64,000 bases of DNA from Gymnorhina tibicen (lineage: Eukaryota > Chordata > Aves > Passeriformes > Artamidae), in assembly GCA_013399875.1 (NCBI GenBank), contig VXAZ01001058.1, positions 175,902 to 239,901 on the forward strand, written 5' to 3'. The position numbers were made by a program, and so were the translations under genes. Below, one piece after another: positions 35,608 through 48,297 of this stretch. Every line of letters begins with the position of its first letter. Positions within the stretch are counted from its first letter, which is position 1. The notes beneath the pieces were generated by a model, which was given only the letters and a program-made list of their open reading frames with translations, did not search any database and was not told the DNA's origin.

Positions 35608-38600
35608 TAATTTATTTTTTTTTTTCCCTTCCAGTAATAATGAAAGATGAGTGATAAATCCCTGTGCCTCCTGCTTTGATATTCTAAAAGTAACTGTTCA
35701 GCCAATATGTTGATTAAGAAATGTGCGTAAAAGCCAATCTTGGAATTTTGCAGCAGCCTGAGATGCTTTTTGCACCAAAACAAGCCCTTTAAAGGAATTT
35801 GGTCAAAAATACAAGGATCAAATAGAACCCCCAGTATCATCTCAGACCCTGGGGAAGAGCTCCAGCAGTTCTGCAGCTTCGAGCTTGTGATTCCCACTCT
35901 TTGTTTTCTGCTGAAATGCCTGGAACCTCAGAGTGCCACACTGAGGATTCGTTTGACTGGCAGGGATTCCATGGCAGCCCACGGGTACGCAAAGCTGGGC
36001 AAAGCTGCCACAGATTTGAGTGACAGAACAATCGCACTGTTGCACTGCGCTCGTGGCACAGAAAGATGTATAAAAACCAAAATTTTAAACAGTTGTTCTA
36101 TTCCAGGGTTTTCCCTCTTGATATTACCCATAAGCTGAAACACTGCATGAAAGGTAGACAGCATTAATCTTTTTCTCTCAAAAGGAAATTTACTGTATGT
36201 CTCCAGCTGTTTAGGGGAGAATTGACAGAGAACATTCATTCGATATATTAGTGGTGAAAATAAGGGTTTATTTTTCAAGCTGGTTTTTATGTAAGTTTTA
36301 TTAATAAAGCAGAAAGCTCAGTAAGCTGTTACAAATACTGCAGAGTTTTAGGAGACCAGGGTCACATATCTATACATCTACATATCAGAACAGAAGTTCC
36401 TGATACAATAATTTTCCCTTAAAAATCTAAGCACCAGTACATTGTGATCTCTCAGCTCTGTGCACTGAAATGGTAACCCGTACTAGAAAACCAGTTTTGT
36501 TGAGCACAGCCCAGCTTGCTCCAAAGGTCGGGTTGTTTTCGGGCCTGTGCTGAGCCTTAGGAAGCTGCTCCTGGGCCTTCAGCAGATCCTGCAGCATTAA
36601 GGTTTTATGCACAGCAGGTGACTGTGCCATGCAGGGACACCTCCTGTGATTGTTTGTGTGAAGAAATAACTGGTCTTAACAGTTACTATTTCACGTCTTT
36701 GTGTTTGGGCATTTCAAGTCTTTTTCTCCATCAAGCTTTCAGGGAATAATTGTAGGACTGAAAGCTGGCATTTGTTTCATTTCCATTTAGTCTTTCACAC
36801 TGAGAGCTAAACTGAAACCAGATTTATGTGATGACATTGCTGTGTTGGAACAATGCAGACAGCTTAATAGCCTGACTGATGGTAAGGAATAACATGCATT
36901 TGTAGAGACCAAATTCATTAAAGTGTCATTTGAAAGACAGTAAAAGTAAAGCTTCAAAATTTCAAATTGATGAAAAATTCAAAATATTAATTCCAAACTT
37001 TTCTAAATCCAGAGGTTTAAGTGGGAGCTAGGGCTTATACAGTAGGGTCTGAACTATCTTTTGTTTTCAGGAGAAATTAGTCTAATGTAATTAGAAATTA
37101 TGTTTTAGGAAGTTATATTACTGCACGACAACTCTATTAGAAAAATAAATCTCCATTACATAAGGAGTAATTTGATATATATTCTCTGTTGAAGTAATAA
37201 ATATTTCACATGAATCCTGTGAACTTTGAGAGTTGCTGCCATCTCTAGTCTACCTGGAATGCCCAGCAGATTGTTAAAGGGATGAGCAGAAGCAACTTCT
37301 ATCCCCAGCAGAGCAACTTCAAACCTTTAATGTTCAAACTTGGATTTAGTTTTAGCAGTCAAGGCTCACATATAGTTTGCAATTCAAATTCTGACATTTC
37401 CTTTTGATACTGCTTTTTGTTGCTATTGCTGTGCAGTTTGTGGCTTTCTCCCCTGCACTGAGGGAAAGATGTAGAGACTTTGAAGCAGCACCTTAACAGA
37501 GGCTTAGGTGGGAAATGCTCCCTGCACAGCAGCCCCTGTGGGGTGATGACCACAAGTGTTCCATGATTTTTGGGTTTGAGTCTTATCTTGATTTCCAAAA
37601 AAGTAGCAGCTTAGATTTTCTTGTGTTTCTGGTTATCTGTGGGGCCCAGAGTTTACAAAGGTTTCGTGTCTCTGAGACCCTTTGGAAAGGGACAAGGGTC
37701 AGTGTTGACCAATGGTGTGCAAAATGTCATGCCACTTTCTGGGCTGAACTGATTGAGGAGTGAGCAGTTTCTGCTGATTTCCAATTCTGCTATAAGTTCA
37801 GATGTTTCAGGCAACTGAATTTGAAAGTTTTCACTCATATAAAAGCTAGTAAAAATGAGAAAGAAATTGAAAGATATCCTTTGGATTTGAAAGTCCTAGT
37901 TTTAGCCGGATCCATCAATACAATAAACCTGCCACAACCAACCTTAAAACTTTGATTTTATGAAAACTCTATGGGAATCCACACAAAAATGAAAGATAAA
38001 ATCAGAACTAAAGCATTGTACAATAATTGAACTCTGTAAGATATGTTTCTTGTTAGACTTTGTACATGTGTAGCTAATAGTCTGAAACCTCATGAATATT
38101 AATCCTAAGACATCAAAGTAGGACTACAGTGTGTAACAGCAAGCTAATCTCTGAGTTCAATAAACACAGTATACTTCTAATTTAGATAATGAAAGGCTTA
38201 GGGTTTTAACTAAAATAAATTTTGCATAGTGGTAAAAGGATTGATAGTTTGACTATCCTGATTTACTCTGATGGCAGTGTTGCAGCACCCAGTCCTTTCC
38301 CCTCAGCCCTGAAGCTTTGAATCTTTTGACATCATCTATTTCATAATAGGTCACTGATGGTTCTAAGCTGATATTTTAGGGTACCACTATCAGATTTATC
38401 ACTTCTGGAAATATTGCTTAATTCAGTGCACATTTTACTTAAGGAGGACAGCTTGAAACTGTCATGTCCTAAACCGTGTTAGAAAACCAGGCTCGAATGC
38501 TTTAAAGTTTTTGCACTAGGAACTGAGTCCCCAGCCTGAGACCTCTTAACAAGGCCAATTTTTCCAGATGTAGAATCACTTAAATATGCTTCTAACTTTA

Positions 38601-39137
38601 CTTCTCTGCAAGTCTTTTCACTGGACACAAAGGGAAGCTGAGTGCCACCTTGGGGAGGTTCGTGTGCTTTGGCACTGTTACTCAAACCTTTGCTGATTGT
38701 GACGATGATTTGCTCTAAGCTTGATGTGCTCCCAGAGGTCTTGGGCTTTTCAGTAGCTGCAAACCAGACCTATATCCCAGGCCAGTGCTATAGGAACCCT
38801 GGATTTTGTAGCTGTAAGTAGCTTAAGTAATCGAGAAAACAAAACTTACACAGAGTAAAACAAATACTTCAGCAAAACATTACAGGAGTTGAGTTTATAT
38901 TTGATAGGGTAAAGATTCTTTTCTGTCCACAGTTAATTAGTAATTAAACAGGAAAAGCTAATAAGAAGCTATAAGATGACTATGATTCTTTTTGTTGATC
39001 AAATTATATTTTAAAACTCAATTTCTAAATTACTTTTGAAATGTACTGTCGAAAGTGACTGTGTGTTTCCATTAAAAATACCGAGAAAATACTGAAGATG
39101 CTAGAGTTAGGCATTTTCTTCCAAATAAGAAGAAAAT
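35608..39137. other. non-coding DNA, nothing recognised
   Basis: Includes a somewhat GC-richer patch at about 36440-36640 and overlapping frames of up to 132 codons at 35740-36278 on both strands. None is recognisable. An AT-rich complex stretch at 36780-37200 could be conserved, but nothing specific shows it. Confidence 0.45.
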
Positions 39138-39157
39138 GGGGGTGGGGTGGGATGGGG
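39138..39157 (+). other. G-quadruplex motif
   Basis: Four G runs of 5, 4, 3 and 4 with loops of T, T and AT, all within 20 bases. This satisfies the standard G3+N1-7 rule with very short loops, the class known to fold most stably. The surroundings are AT-rich, so the motif is isolated. No promoter or gene is evident nearby. Confidence 0.85.
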
Positions 39158-42100
39158 TGTGATTTTTGTTGTTTTAAATGTACAATCACAGTGCACTAGT
39201 CAAAAAAAAGGAAAATTAAATGTAAATAAGAAAAAGAGTGTTAAGAGAGAGGAATAGCAATCCCCTGGAAACTCATAAAACATGGTTTTTTTCCTTTAAA
39301 AGAATATAAATTTCAAAAATATCTCGAAGTGTTGAATAAAATTGAACTGAAATGGCTTGAAGGTATTGCACAAATGGCTGTAAGTAAAGATTTTAATAAT
39401 GATCTCTGTAGACAAAGAAGTAGTACATAATAGCTATTGACTAACTCCATTTTTGGAATGGAAGCTAAAAGTAAATTTAACATAGTGCTCCGATGCACAT
39501 TCTAATCAACTGCTGAAGTAATTAAATGTGAGAGGGATGCATGGAGAGTGTATTTGTGCAAGAGATAAAGTTTTCAACCCTTTCCCAACAACTTAGACAA
39601 AAAAAGCTTGGGCTTCCTGCCTGTTGGAGTAAGTTGACAATTTCAGCAGCTTCTCAGTGGCAACAATAGAACTGCTATTACTTAACTTTAACCTGAAATC
39701 TGGCCTGTTATCTTGTTTATAAGGTGGTAAGAGTCAGTTCAGTGTGTAATTCTGGAGGATGCTGCCAGTTTTTACTCGAAAAGCCTCAAAAATAGAAGTG
39801 GAATAGATGCTTTATTCAAAATTAAAGCAATTAAGCAGTTTGCAATACTCTGTGTGCAAGGGTACCACAAATACACCAAGAAAGCTCTACTTCATCATTG
39901 CATGATTTTCCATTCCTTTATAAATGGCTTCATGTAAAGTAAATGATCTCAAAAAACAACAGTCAGACAGAATGGGAGACTTACATCTTTTTTTATGACT
40001 GAAATTGCAGTTGAAGTGGCAGAGTTACATTTTTTGACAGTGTAGATACTCAAATGGCTCCGAGACCTTGAAAACAAATGTGGATTTCCTGGATATTGAA
40101 TTATAATGTGCTACTGGAATCTTGTCATTGGTGTCTTACAAAATCCCCTCTCAAAGTTTAAAGGGTGGGAAGGGCCAACTGGTGAAGCATTGTGTGATGT
40201 ATTAGTGAAGGATATGAAAACTGCCAGGTGGTACTGAACACCTTCTGCTTTTACTGTCCTCCATGGGATGCAAATATTTCTGCTACCTCCCAAGAACAAA
40301 TTTAATTTCATCTCTTTTTAACTTCTTAAACTGTGACAGGATTAAGAAATGCTAGGACATGGTTTGTTACGCAGTTGGCTCTTAAATAACAGATGTTCCA
40401 TAATGATAACAAAGCCTGCATATTATAAATTGTCTGACTATTAACATCTTTATAAACCTTTACAATAATGCAATGTCACTAATTATTGTCTCTGAAATAT
40501 CTTTAGCCTAGAGGCTCTGTATGCAAGAAAAAGGAGTCAGGGCAGTGGTAAATCACAATCTCAGAGGCTTTCAGCTTTTTTAGAGAACATGACAACTGTT
40601 GTTCCCCAATATCACCCCACTGCGATAATTTTGTGTCTTCTTATAGAACAAAAAGACAAGTTTCTAAAGCAACATTATCTCTTTTCATTTCTCTGGCCCT
40701 TTTTGCTATTGTGAGATCTGCTTTTCTTTGAGCCTAAAACAAATTGAAGGGAGAGCCAACAGAAGACTATTTTGGAGTTCATATCCCAAGTTGTACCATG
40801 GAAAGTAATTTGTAGGTAACAAACCATTAACCTTGACAAGGGGAAGGTCAGAAAACTGGCAGCATTTTATTAAAAAGCTGTGTGAGAAGAGAAGAACAAT
40901 ATCTCAAACTCATCACAAAGATGTGAAATGCCATGTTCACTTTATAACTCAGTAAACAGAGCTTAAAAAATTCACCTTATGAAATAAATTAGATTGAATT
41001 ATATGGGAACATATCAAAGACAGTAGTAAACCTCTGCTAACTGTATTTTAAAATCCTTGTCTGCAGGTAAACAAGGCTGTGTGTAAGTGTTTTTAACTAA
41101 TTAAAAAGAGAGCACATGGGTAAGGCTGCTTAACTGCTGATGGAAAGGCCTTTGCCAGCTTTCCTTTGATTACTGCCACCTTGTTACTGGCTCCTACAGG
41201 AATCTGACTATTTATAATGATCTGTTTACAGTCATTGAATGTAAAACTTCCCTGAGTCCTACTCTTCCCTGTGTCTCTTAAAGGCTTAAATTGTATATAT
41301 TCTACTAAATTATGTCATTGGCTTCTCAGCATTTGGGCATCCATTAGATCACTATCTGGGATAGGAACTCCACAATGTTTGTAAATCCTCTGTTGGGGAG
41401 GCAAAATATTTCACTTGATAATATTTTTTTTCTATTTAGGTAGTTCATACTTTGGTACTAATTTTGCTCGCTGGTTAGAGATGGTGCATAGAGGGTTACA
41501 ATGTGAAAGTACAAACTCCTTACGAGATACTCAGCTTTAAGAAATACAGGATACTGGCATTCTCTTTTTCTCAAGCATATAATGTATTTTAAGGGTTTTA
41601 GTCTTTCGTGTGTGAGTGGTTTAGCGTAATGTGTTTTTCAGTGGCTTGTGATGTATGGTCAAGAACTGCCTGGATGGAATGTCATTTACATTAATGACTG
41701 TGATTGCAGAGGTTTGACACCGTGGCCCAGACATCTCTCATGCTCTTATGGTCTGAGTCAGTAGCACTGCACTGATATTTTCATCAATGCATGATTTGAA
41801 CCAATGAGCGGTATAGCTGATGAATGTCACCTTTTTACACAACAACATTTTCAAGCAGAAAGTTACCAAACCACAGGAAGTGTGAAAAAATAGACTAATA
41901 GCTGCCATCAATCTCCATTTATCCTGGATGACGAGAGCATTAAAAAGCAAAGGCAGTGACGCTAATCCAGTGCAGATAATAGACAGGGCTACTGTTTAGA
42001 AAGTCACCTTTTGTTCTTAACTACCTCAATTTATTGCCCATTACATATTCAATACTTCCTCCTCTTTTTAAATAGGTGAAAATCTCGATATTCCATAGTG

Positions 42101-45100
42101 CATAGTCCTGAGGTAGCAATCATCAGTACAGTCGTGCTCTAGCTACTAAATATATAGACCTGGAAAAAAAAAGTTATTTACTGTCCCATCTATCCTGAAC
42201 AGATACATCCACCAAATACCATCAGTGAGCCCGTGACAGGCAATATGTATATATTGCACAGGGGTCAGCACTAATAACAACTTCAAATACTCTGACAGCT
42301 GTTGCTCTTTAACAGAGAACATCAACATATACACCTCATTTTTTTATGATCTGCTTAGGAATAAATTATTTTATTATGCTATGTGATTAATAAGCATGCA
42401 AAAATAATTGCACTAGTTGATGGTTGGTTGAAAATGGATAAATGTTCATCACATACAAGCTGCAGAAAATGAACACCAGGGAGATCTGAGTTAGAACAAA
42501 TTTCAGTTCTCCATTTGAACCAATGTAACTAATTGTGTGCATAATTATAGAGTATTTTCATACTAACCGGGACAGTTTAGTATTTTTCAGTGGTTTATGA
42601 ATCATGCACATATATCTAACAGTAATCTCAATGTACTGATTTAAACATAATACTGGTCTCATTCTCAAAGGGGAAAAGCGTGGGTTCAATAGACAAATGA
42701 TTATTGCATATCAACTTCTACATCATTTCCTTACTTTTTCTGAGGCAAAGAAAGAGGAAAATGATCTATTGAATGCTTTTCAAAGCCCTGAATACTGGAA
42801 GCTGTACTCTGGGGCAGGGGAGCTCTTTCTATTTGATGTGACAGAGCTGCTGCCGAGGTTCAGTTGGTTTCCTGGTGATGGTGTTACAGACAGCACAAAA
42901 GCTTTGGGATACATGGAAAAAGCAGCAGTCCACTGGCAAAGACCATAATGTGTGAATGGCTGAGGGGATTAGGGGTTTAATCCAGTCCAGCAGCCTGTGC
43001 AATAGCAGCAATGAGCATGTCATTAAGGCAGAGGGAAAACCACAGACGAGTGTGATGTTCCTCTGGTTCTCCTCCAGCCTCCTGTTAGTATTTTCCATAA
43101 AGAGAATATGGTTTCTCAGGCGTTCACTTGGTTGTCAGACTGAAATGATCTGTGTTTTTTTCTATTATGTCTTGACAGAGCCATTGTCTTCTCAAAATCA
43201 TATTGCTAGTAAGATTTTTGGGGTTTTTTAACAGTCTTCCTCAGCTATTCTTAAATTTAAAACACTGGTGATTTTTCAGTTTGTCTTTTTCTTTTTTTTT
43301 TTTTCCTTTTACTGTTGACTATCTAATTTCTGTTTGTAATTTCACAGATGCTCTGAATTGCCTCTTGTGTTGTCTAGTCTGCAGGTTTGGGCTTCTGAAA
43401 ATGGTTCTTTCAGAATCCCTACCTTCTTTAGAATAGCATGCTTTATCTTTCACCTGCTGTCTCTTGTTGTTTTCCATGTTTTAAGAACATCTGTTGGTTC
43501 AGAAAAGGATTTGGAAATAGCTATAATCACATAATTTGCTGAAATTAATTTAGGTAAAAAAAAACCCACACAAGCCTGCATTAAGAGATTAAGGAAATAA
43601 ATTTTTATCCTTTTAAGTTGAAGTGACACACAGTTTAAAACCATTTCAGTATTGCATACATTGCTTTGAAAGACTCTTGGAGTGTGTCTATACAGTAGAA
43701 AAACAGGATATTTAATTTTTAAAAATTCCTGTAATTTCCTTCTGACTGGCTTGAATACTCCTTGACAATGTGGTTTGATTTCTGGGCTGAAATAAAATCC
43801 AAACGTTTGAAAAGTCTATTTAGACATTATACTTCACTTCTAGTTCCAAGACTTGTGTTACATGTGTAAAGAAATTTATGAGTTAGTTTTTTGCAATTCC
43901 AGTAACAAATGGTAAAAACAATATCAAGGAAGTAGAAATAGCATTGTAAAAGTATTCCTCGTGTTCAGAAGTTTCCAGACAAGAGTTTATAAAACTCTTC
44001 AATGCAATAGGCAAAGCCATTCTGAAATGTAAAATAAATGAACTTTGGAAATATGTCAATAGCTAGAGAAGACAATCACCCTGTTGGAAAAAAGCAGAGA
44101 TAGAGAAATACATGCACATTTGACTGAAGAAATTTGGCATATTGCAGTCAGCTCTCCTGACAGTTCGGGAGGAACCAAATGTACAGACAAAAAGAAAATA
44201 AAGTCACCATGGTCGATTTATTCCAGCTTTTCTGATGGCATACACAGGGTGAATGCAGGCATCTAAAAGAAAATGTACGGTTTTTTCCCCCAGCACATCG
44301 GGTTTCTGAGAGAGAGCTGACGATGCCGCTGCTGTGGTCAGAACCAGCTTTTCCTTCTCTGCGCCTTTCCCCTCGTGTGGTGTCTGGCAAACGACAATCG
44401 ACAATCGGTGCTGTCCCCCAGGCGTGGGGAAGACTGTAAAGGGGACAGACATTTCAAAAATACCCAACAAATCAAGAACCGAAAAGACAAAGCAGAATGC
44501 ATACTGCAAAGTGTTGTGTTCTTTAAGCTATTTCTTTTCATTCTTAAAGGAGAAAATTCCTTGGCTTGCTCAGAGGGTTCAGACAGGTGAAGGTTTGGCA
44601 TTCTGCTTGGACAGACATTCATCCTTGGATGTGGCAGAGGGTTGATTTTTTACTCTGAGTGATAACAAAATACAATATAAAGCCTGACTTGGTCATGGCT
44701 GTTTTCCGTGCATGCATTTGGCTGCTGTCACTGAATACATTTCTTCCAGAGTAAAACTACAGGAAGGCTGCGTTCCCCCAGACTTTCTGTTCTTCAGCTC
44801 TCTCTCTAATCCTTCACCTTTGGAAGTGCATTAGAGTCGATTTAATATCAAATAAGGTAAAAAATGAATATAGAGAAGAAAGCACTTGAATTAATGCAAT
44901 CCATTGCTGCCTAGACACACATAAAGAAAACAATAGAAAGTTTTCTGATTTTTTTAATATTAAACAATATCCCACTTACCATATTTTTCCTTAATTGCTT
45001 GAAATGAAAAATTCAGCAGCTGGGGTGAACTGAAAAGTAGATCCCAGGGTTTTCTTCTTCCAGCTGCATATACAGCTACTCTCATAAAAATGAGGTATCT

Positions 45101-47066
45101 GTCTCTGAAGACTATCCCAGTGGCCAAAAAAGTAAATAAATATTAAGAAAGAAGGGAGGTTTGGTGACATGACTGCTGGTGTCAAAACTTTCTGATTTAT
45201 TCCAAAATAGAATGAAATAATTACATCTCTCTGTGCATTAAAACTGGTCAAAGCTACTTACTTATTTTTAGACTTAGTCCCCAAGCCTGGAAGTAGGACA
45301 AGTATGGGTTTCTTTGCTTACTTGTTTACTTTCTGTGTCCTGGTATACCCCAGCCTTCAGAAAAAATCATAATAAAGTGATAGTCATTTTTCTAAAAAAA
45401 TCTGAGATTATAATTAAGATCAAGGGAGTGTGACTAGCAGTGTTATGCCTCATTAAATATTACCTTGGACATTTTAATTTAGTGAGTATTAAATTCTATT
45501 AAAATGTCATTTCTCTCTTACTGAGAAGGTGGTGAAAAGCAATGAACATAAGGGTTCAAGATTCACAGAAGAAGAGAATTTTTGCTGATTACAAATATGA
45601 TAGATCAAATATTAATCAGCATAATGTGTGTGAGACAGTTCTCCTGTATTGACTTTGTCTACAGGATAACGTAAGAGTACAGCTTTCAGGATAATGAGCT
45701 TTTTATGGTTCAGACAAGTGAAACTAGCAATAAAGAAGTCTGCTACTCCCATTTGGCTCTAAGTAATGGTGATTGTCACTTCTTCAGCTGATGGGCTCTG
45801 ACTTAGGCCAGAAACTGCCCCGTTTGTGTTACTGCTGGCCTCATCCCACCGATGTAAACAAAGATGGGCTCACAGGATGGACACAGAAACACTGTTAGTG
45901 CTATAATTTTCAGTGTCACTGAGGCATTTTTTTGTCAAACTAGCTGAAACTTCTAATTCTTTACCAAGATTGGTATCAGAGACGGTGTTTACCTGACGAT
46001 AGGAAAAATCACATGGCTTTTTTTTCTTCTGTAGATATGTTCTGAAATAATAATAATGTGGGGGCATCTCTAATGTCCTGCTCCCGTTTTCTTTCTCCTA
46101 TTTAAGGGATATATATTTTTCATGCTAAAAGTTCTTCCTTGTTCATTTGTAGTTTTTGTAAAGTTGGTATAAGTGTTAAAAATTCAGAGGATAACTTAAT
46201 TGTTTAATGTTTAAAGTAAATGTTTAATATTTAAGATTCTCATTCCTGGTTGTTATCCTTCATTAAATCATGTCAGGAATTATTTACTGTGGGGGACAGA
46301 TACTATGATGGTATGAAGTATTTTATAAAAACTCTGTGTAGATATAGCTGCTCAGCAAAAGTTAAGTCTGCAAAAACAGAAGATAGGAGGAGAGCAGAGA
46401 AGTATGAGATGGGCAAAAAAAAAAGGCAGGGAAACAAACGTAGTTTGTTTCCTTTAAATAGCTTTTCTTCTAAAATCAGATTGATCAATGTTCAGTCTCT
46501 GAAAGTCGAAAACTTTGTGAAAAGGTAACCTGTTTTCCCATGAGAAGTTTATTTTTTCTGTGTTATAGATAGCTTTGCCATTGTTGGCTTTGTGTTATCG
46601 CATTTTCAATCTGATCCTTCCAAAAGCAAAACCATCAGTGGACTTGTTGAATGGCTTTAACCTCTAACAAAATTCAAAAGATCTGCTTCATTCCTCAGGT
46701 CAGTAACTGCATTTTCCACCCAAAGATCAGCACAAATGCCAGAGAATGTAGTCCTCCCATTTCTGTATTTGTAATGCAGATTTCTTGACCACACTGAAAT
46801 TTCAGAGATTATTCCAGTCATGTTACAGAGTTGGGATAAATGTGTTTGAGAGGTTGCTCTTTATAACTAATGTTCAGTATTGTTTGACTTCCTGAACCAA
46901 AGTGCTGCTTGTCAGTATTTGCTAAATGTAGGGTGTTCTGGCAATCAAAATGTAAAACATGGCTCTGAATAATTATCATTTTTAGAATAGTGCCCAAGGC
47001 TGAAATACTTTTGTGTTTAATAACAGGATGAAATCAATTGAAAACCTAGATTTAATGTCTCAATGT
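39158..47066. other. long non-coding stretch with minor motifs
   Basis: No gene or dated transposon seen. Minor items: a C/T-rich tract with 13 T (43278-43310); a cgacaat tandem (44392-44407) in a short GC-richer zone; and a perfect forkhead word tgtaaaca at 45853-45860. Frames up to 103 codons (44204-44645, both strands) shadow one another and are unrecognised. Confidence 0.5.
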
Positions 47067-47095
47067 AAAAAAAAAACAAAACAAAACCAAAAACC
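47067..47095. repeat. A-rich (AAAAC)n-type tract
   Basis: Ten A followed by caaaacaaaaccaaaaacc. It is either an old retrotransposon tail or a simple repeat. The sequence to its left is not recognised as a transposon. Confidence 0.75.
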
Positions 47096-47449
47096 TTAAA
47101 TAGAAATTCTCTGGTGTACAGATTTTTGTCATTTTATTTGCTTTCCAGGAGACAGTGTGTTCATCAAATACTGTGCTAGAAGGCAAAAACATTTTGAAGT
47201 AATTTATTTTAGTTTTGATAAGTTCTGTAATGAAAGTTATAGTTGATATTTCGTACGAATTATAATCAGTGATAGAGAGGATGTACTGCTGATTATACCT
47301 GTTGACAGACTAAAACCTACACCTGTAGTAAATACATATTTTCCTGTTCCACAAATCATATCTTGATATTCTCAGCACCCTTAGCTCTGTGGCATTTCCA
47401 CCAGTTATGGGGTAGGATATGCTGATCTAAGAGTGCCGTGGTGCAGATA
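47096..47449. other. non-coding DNA, nothing recognised
   Basis: AT-rich, no structure noted. Confidence 0.55.
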
Positions 47450-47720
47450 ATCGAGCAAGCACAAAGCCTGCCCAGCACGCTGCAGCGCCACACAGAGCTG
47501 GTGGCCTGAGCCCTGGAAGAAATACCCACCTGGGCTGGAGCCAAGGCAATCAGTGCTGCTTCCCTGAAAGGGTGATTATTCAAAGCAGCATACTGAGGCA
47601 ACCTGGTGCTCCTGGCCCTGGAGATAACTTGCCACAGCCAGCTCAGGTAGCTCTGCAAGGTGCTGCTCCGCCGAGCCCAGGCAGAGGCACGTTTGTCCCT
47701 AGAGCAGTGGGATGGCTTTG
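47450..47720. other. GC-richer patch, function unknown
   Basis: Clearly higher G and C than the flanks, with frames open for 100 codons on the minus strand (47356-47658) and 63 on the plus. No protein family or repeat is recognised. It lies just left of the opposed CR1 fragments and could be a diverged part of the same insertion cluster. Confidence 0.3.
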
Positions 47721-47942
47721 CCTCCCTTGGATGGCTGCATTATTTAATTTTTTCTCTTTGTAATCTGAAAAAATAAAGCAGCTTGGTTGCACTCTTCATA
47801 TGAAATGTTGCCTTCACAGTAGTTTATAAAGGTCAGATGTCTCCTCTCTTCCTTAATAAGTTCTTCATATAAACTACATCTCTTACAAAGATGCAGTGGC
47901 TGACCACAGGGCAGTCATTAAAAACTCGTGGTGTATTCCAGG

Positions 47943-48028
47943 ATGTACAGCCTCACCTCAAGTCCTGTGTAAGTTTGGGGTATCACAATAAAAAAAAAAG
48001 GCTTGAGATATTAGGGAGTGTCCAGAGG
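47943..48028 (+). mobile_element. CR1 LINE fragment, plus orientation
   Basis: The words cagcctcacctcaagtcctgtgt, then a gtttggggtatcacaataaaaa stretch, then ttagggagtgtccagagg follow the CR1 segment (end of ORF2 into the downstream region) in plus orientation. A run of ten A at 47990-47999 has grown inside it. Both ends are truncated. Confidence 0.7.
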
Positions 48029-48049
48029 TAATCGACCAGGCAATTGAAT

Positions 48050-48132
48050 GGGTAATCTCTGTCTGGGGAAAGAACCTTTTCCTGATATCCAGCCTAAACC
48101 TCCCCTGTCACAACTCCATGCTGTTCCCTCTC
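48050..48132 (-). mobile_element. CR1 LINE fragment, minus orientation
   Basis: Read on the minus strand, this gives a gagggaacagcatgg block, then gggaggtttaggctgg, then atatcaggaaaaggttctt and a ccccagacag tail. This is the CR1 stretch lying roughly 100 to 200 bases further toward the 3' end than the neighbouring plus-strand piece. The two fragments thus point toward each other, about 20 bases apart. The 3' terminus is missing. Confidence 0.7.
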
Positions 48133-48252
48133 TGAGCCAAGTTATTCTTCTGTTTGTGATAATAGAAGCTGATCTGATAAAGTCAGAAAAACTTGGATGT
48201 TTCTGGTCTAAATGTAATGAGAATTCTCAGTTTATAATCTGATCACTGACTA

Positions 48253-48297
48253 AGCAGGTACTGCCATGTACCTGCTGGTACCACCAGGTAACCTGAT
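48253..48297. promoter_or_regulatory. cluster of CAGGTA/TACCTG E2-box words with inverted repeats
   Basis: agcaggta (48253-48260) and tacctgct (48269-48276) are exact reverse complements. ctggt (48275-48279) and accag (48283-48287) form a second small inversion, and a third caggta is at 48285-48290. CAGGTA/TACCTG is the core bound by ZEB and Snail-type zinc-finger repressors. Whether the cluster is bound is unknown; local palindromic duplication could make the same pattern. Confidence 0.25.

Noticed and set aside
35352..35897. 181-codon minus-strand open frame
   Set aside because: It runs through the 132-N gap and repeats the same peptide on both sides because of the 40-bp duplication; it is an artefact.
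42676..42700. tRNA T-arm-like 'gggttcaat'
   Set aside because: No acceptor or anticodon stem can be built around it.
44204..44645. Overlapping frames of about 100 codons on both strands
   Set aside because: They are mutual shadows in a slightly GC-richer patch, with no domain recognised in any of them.
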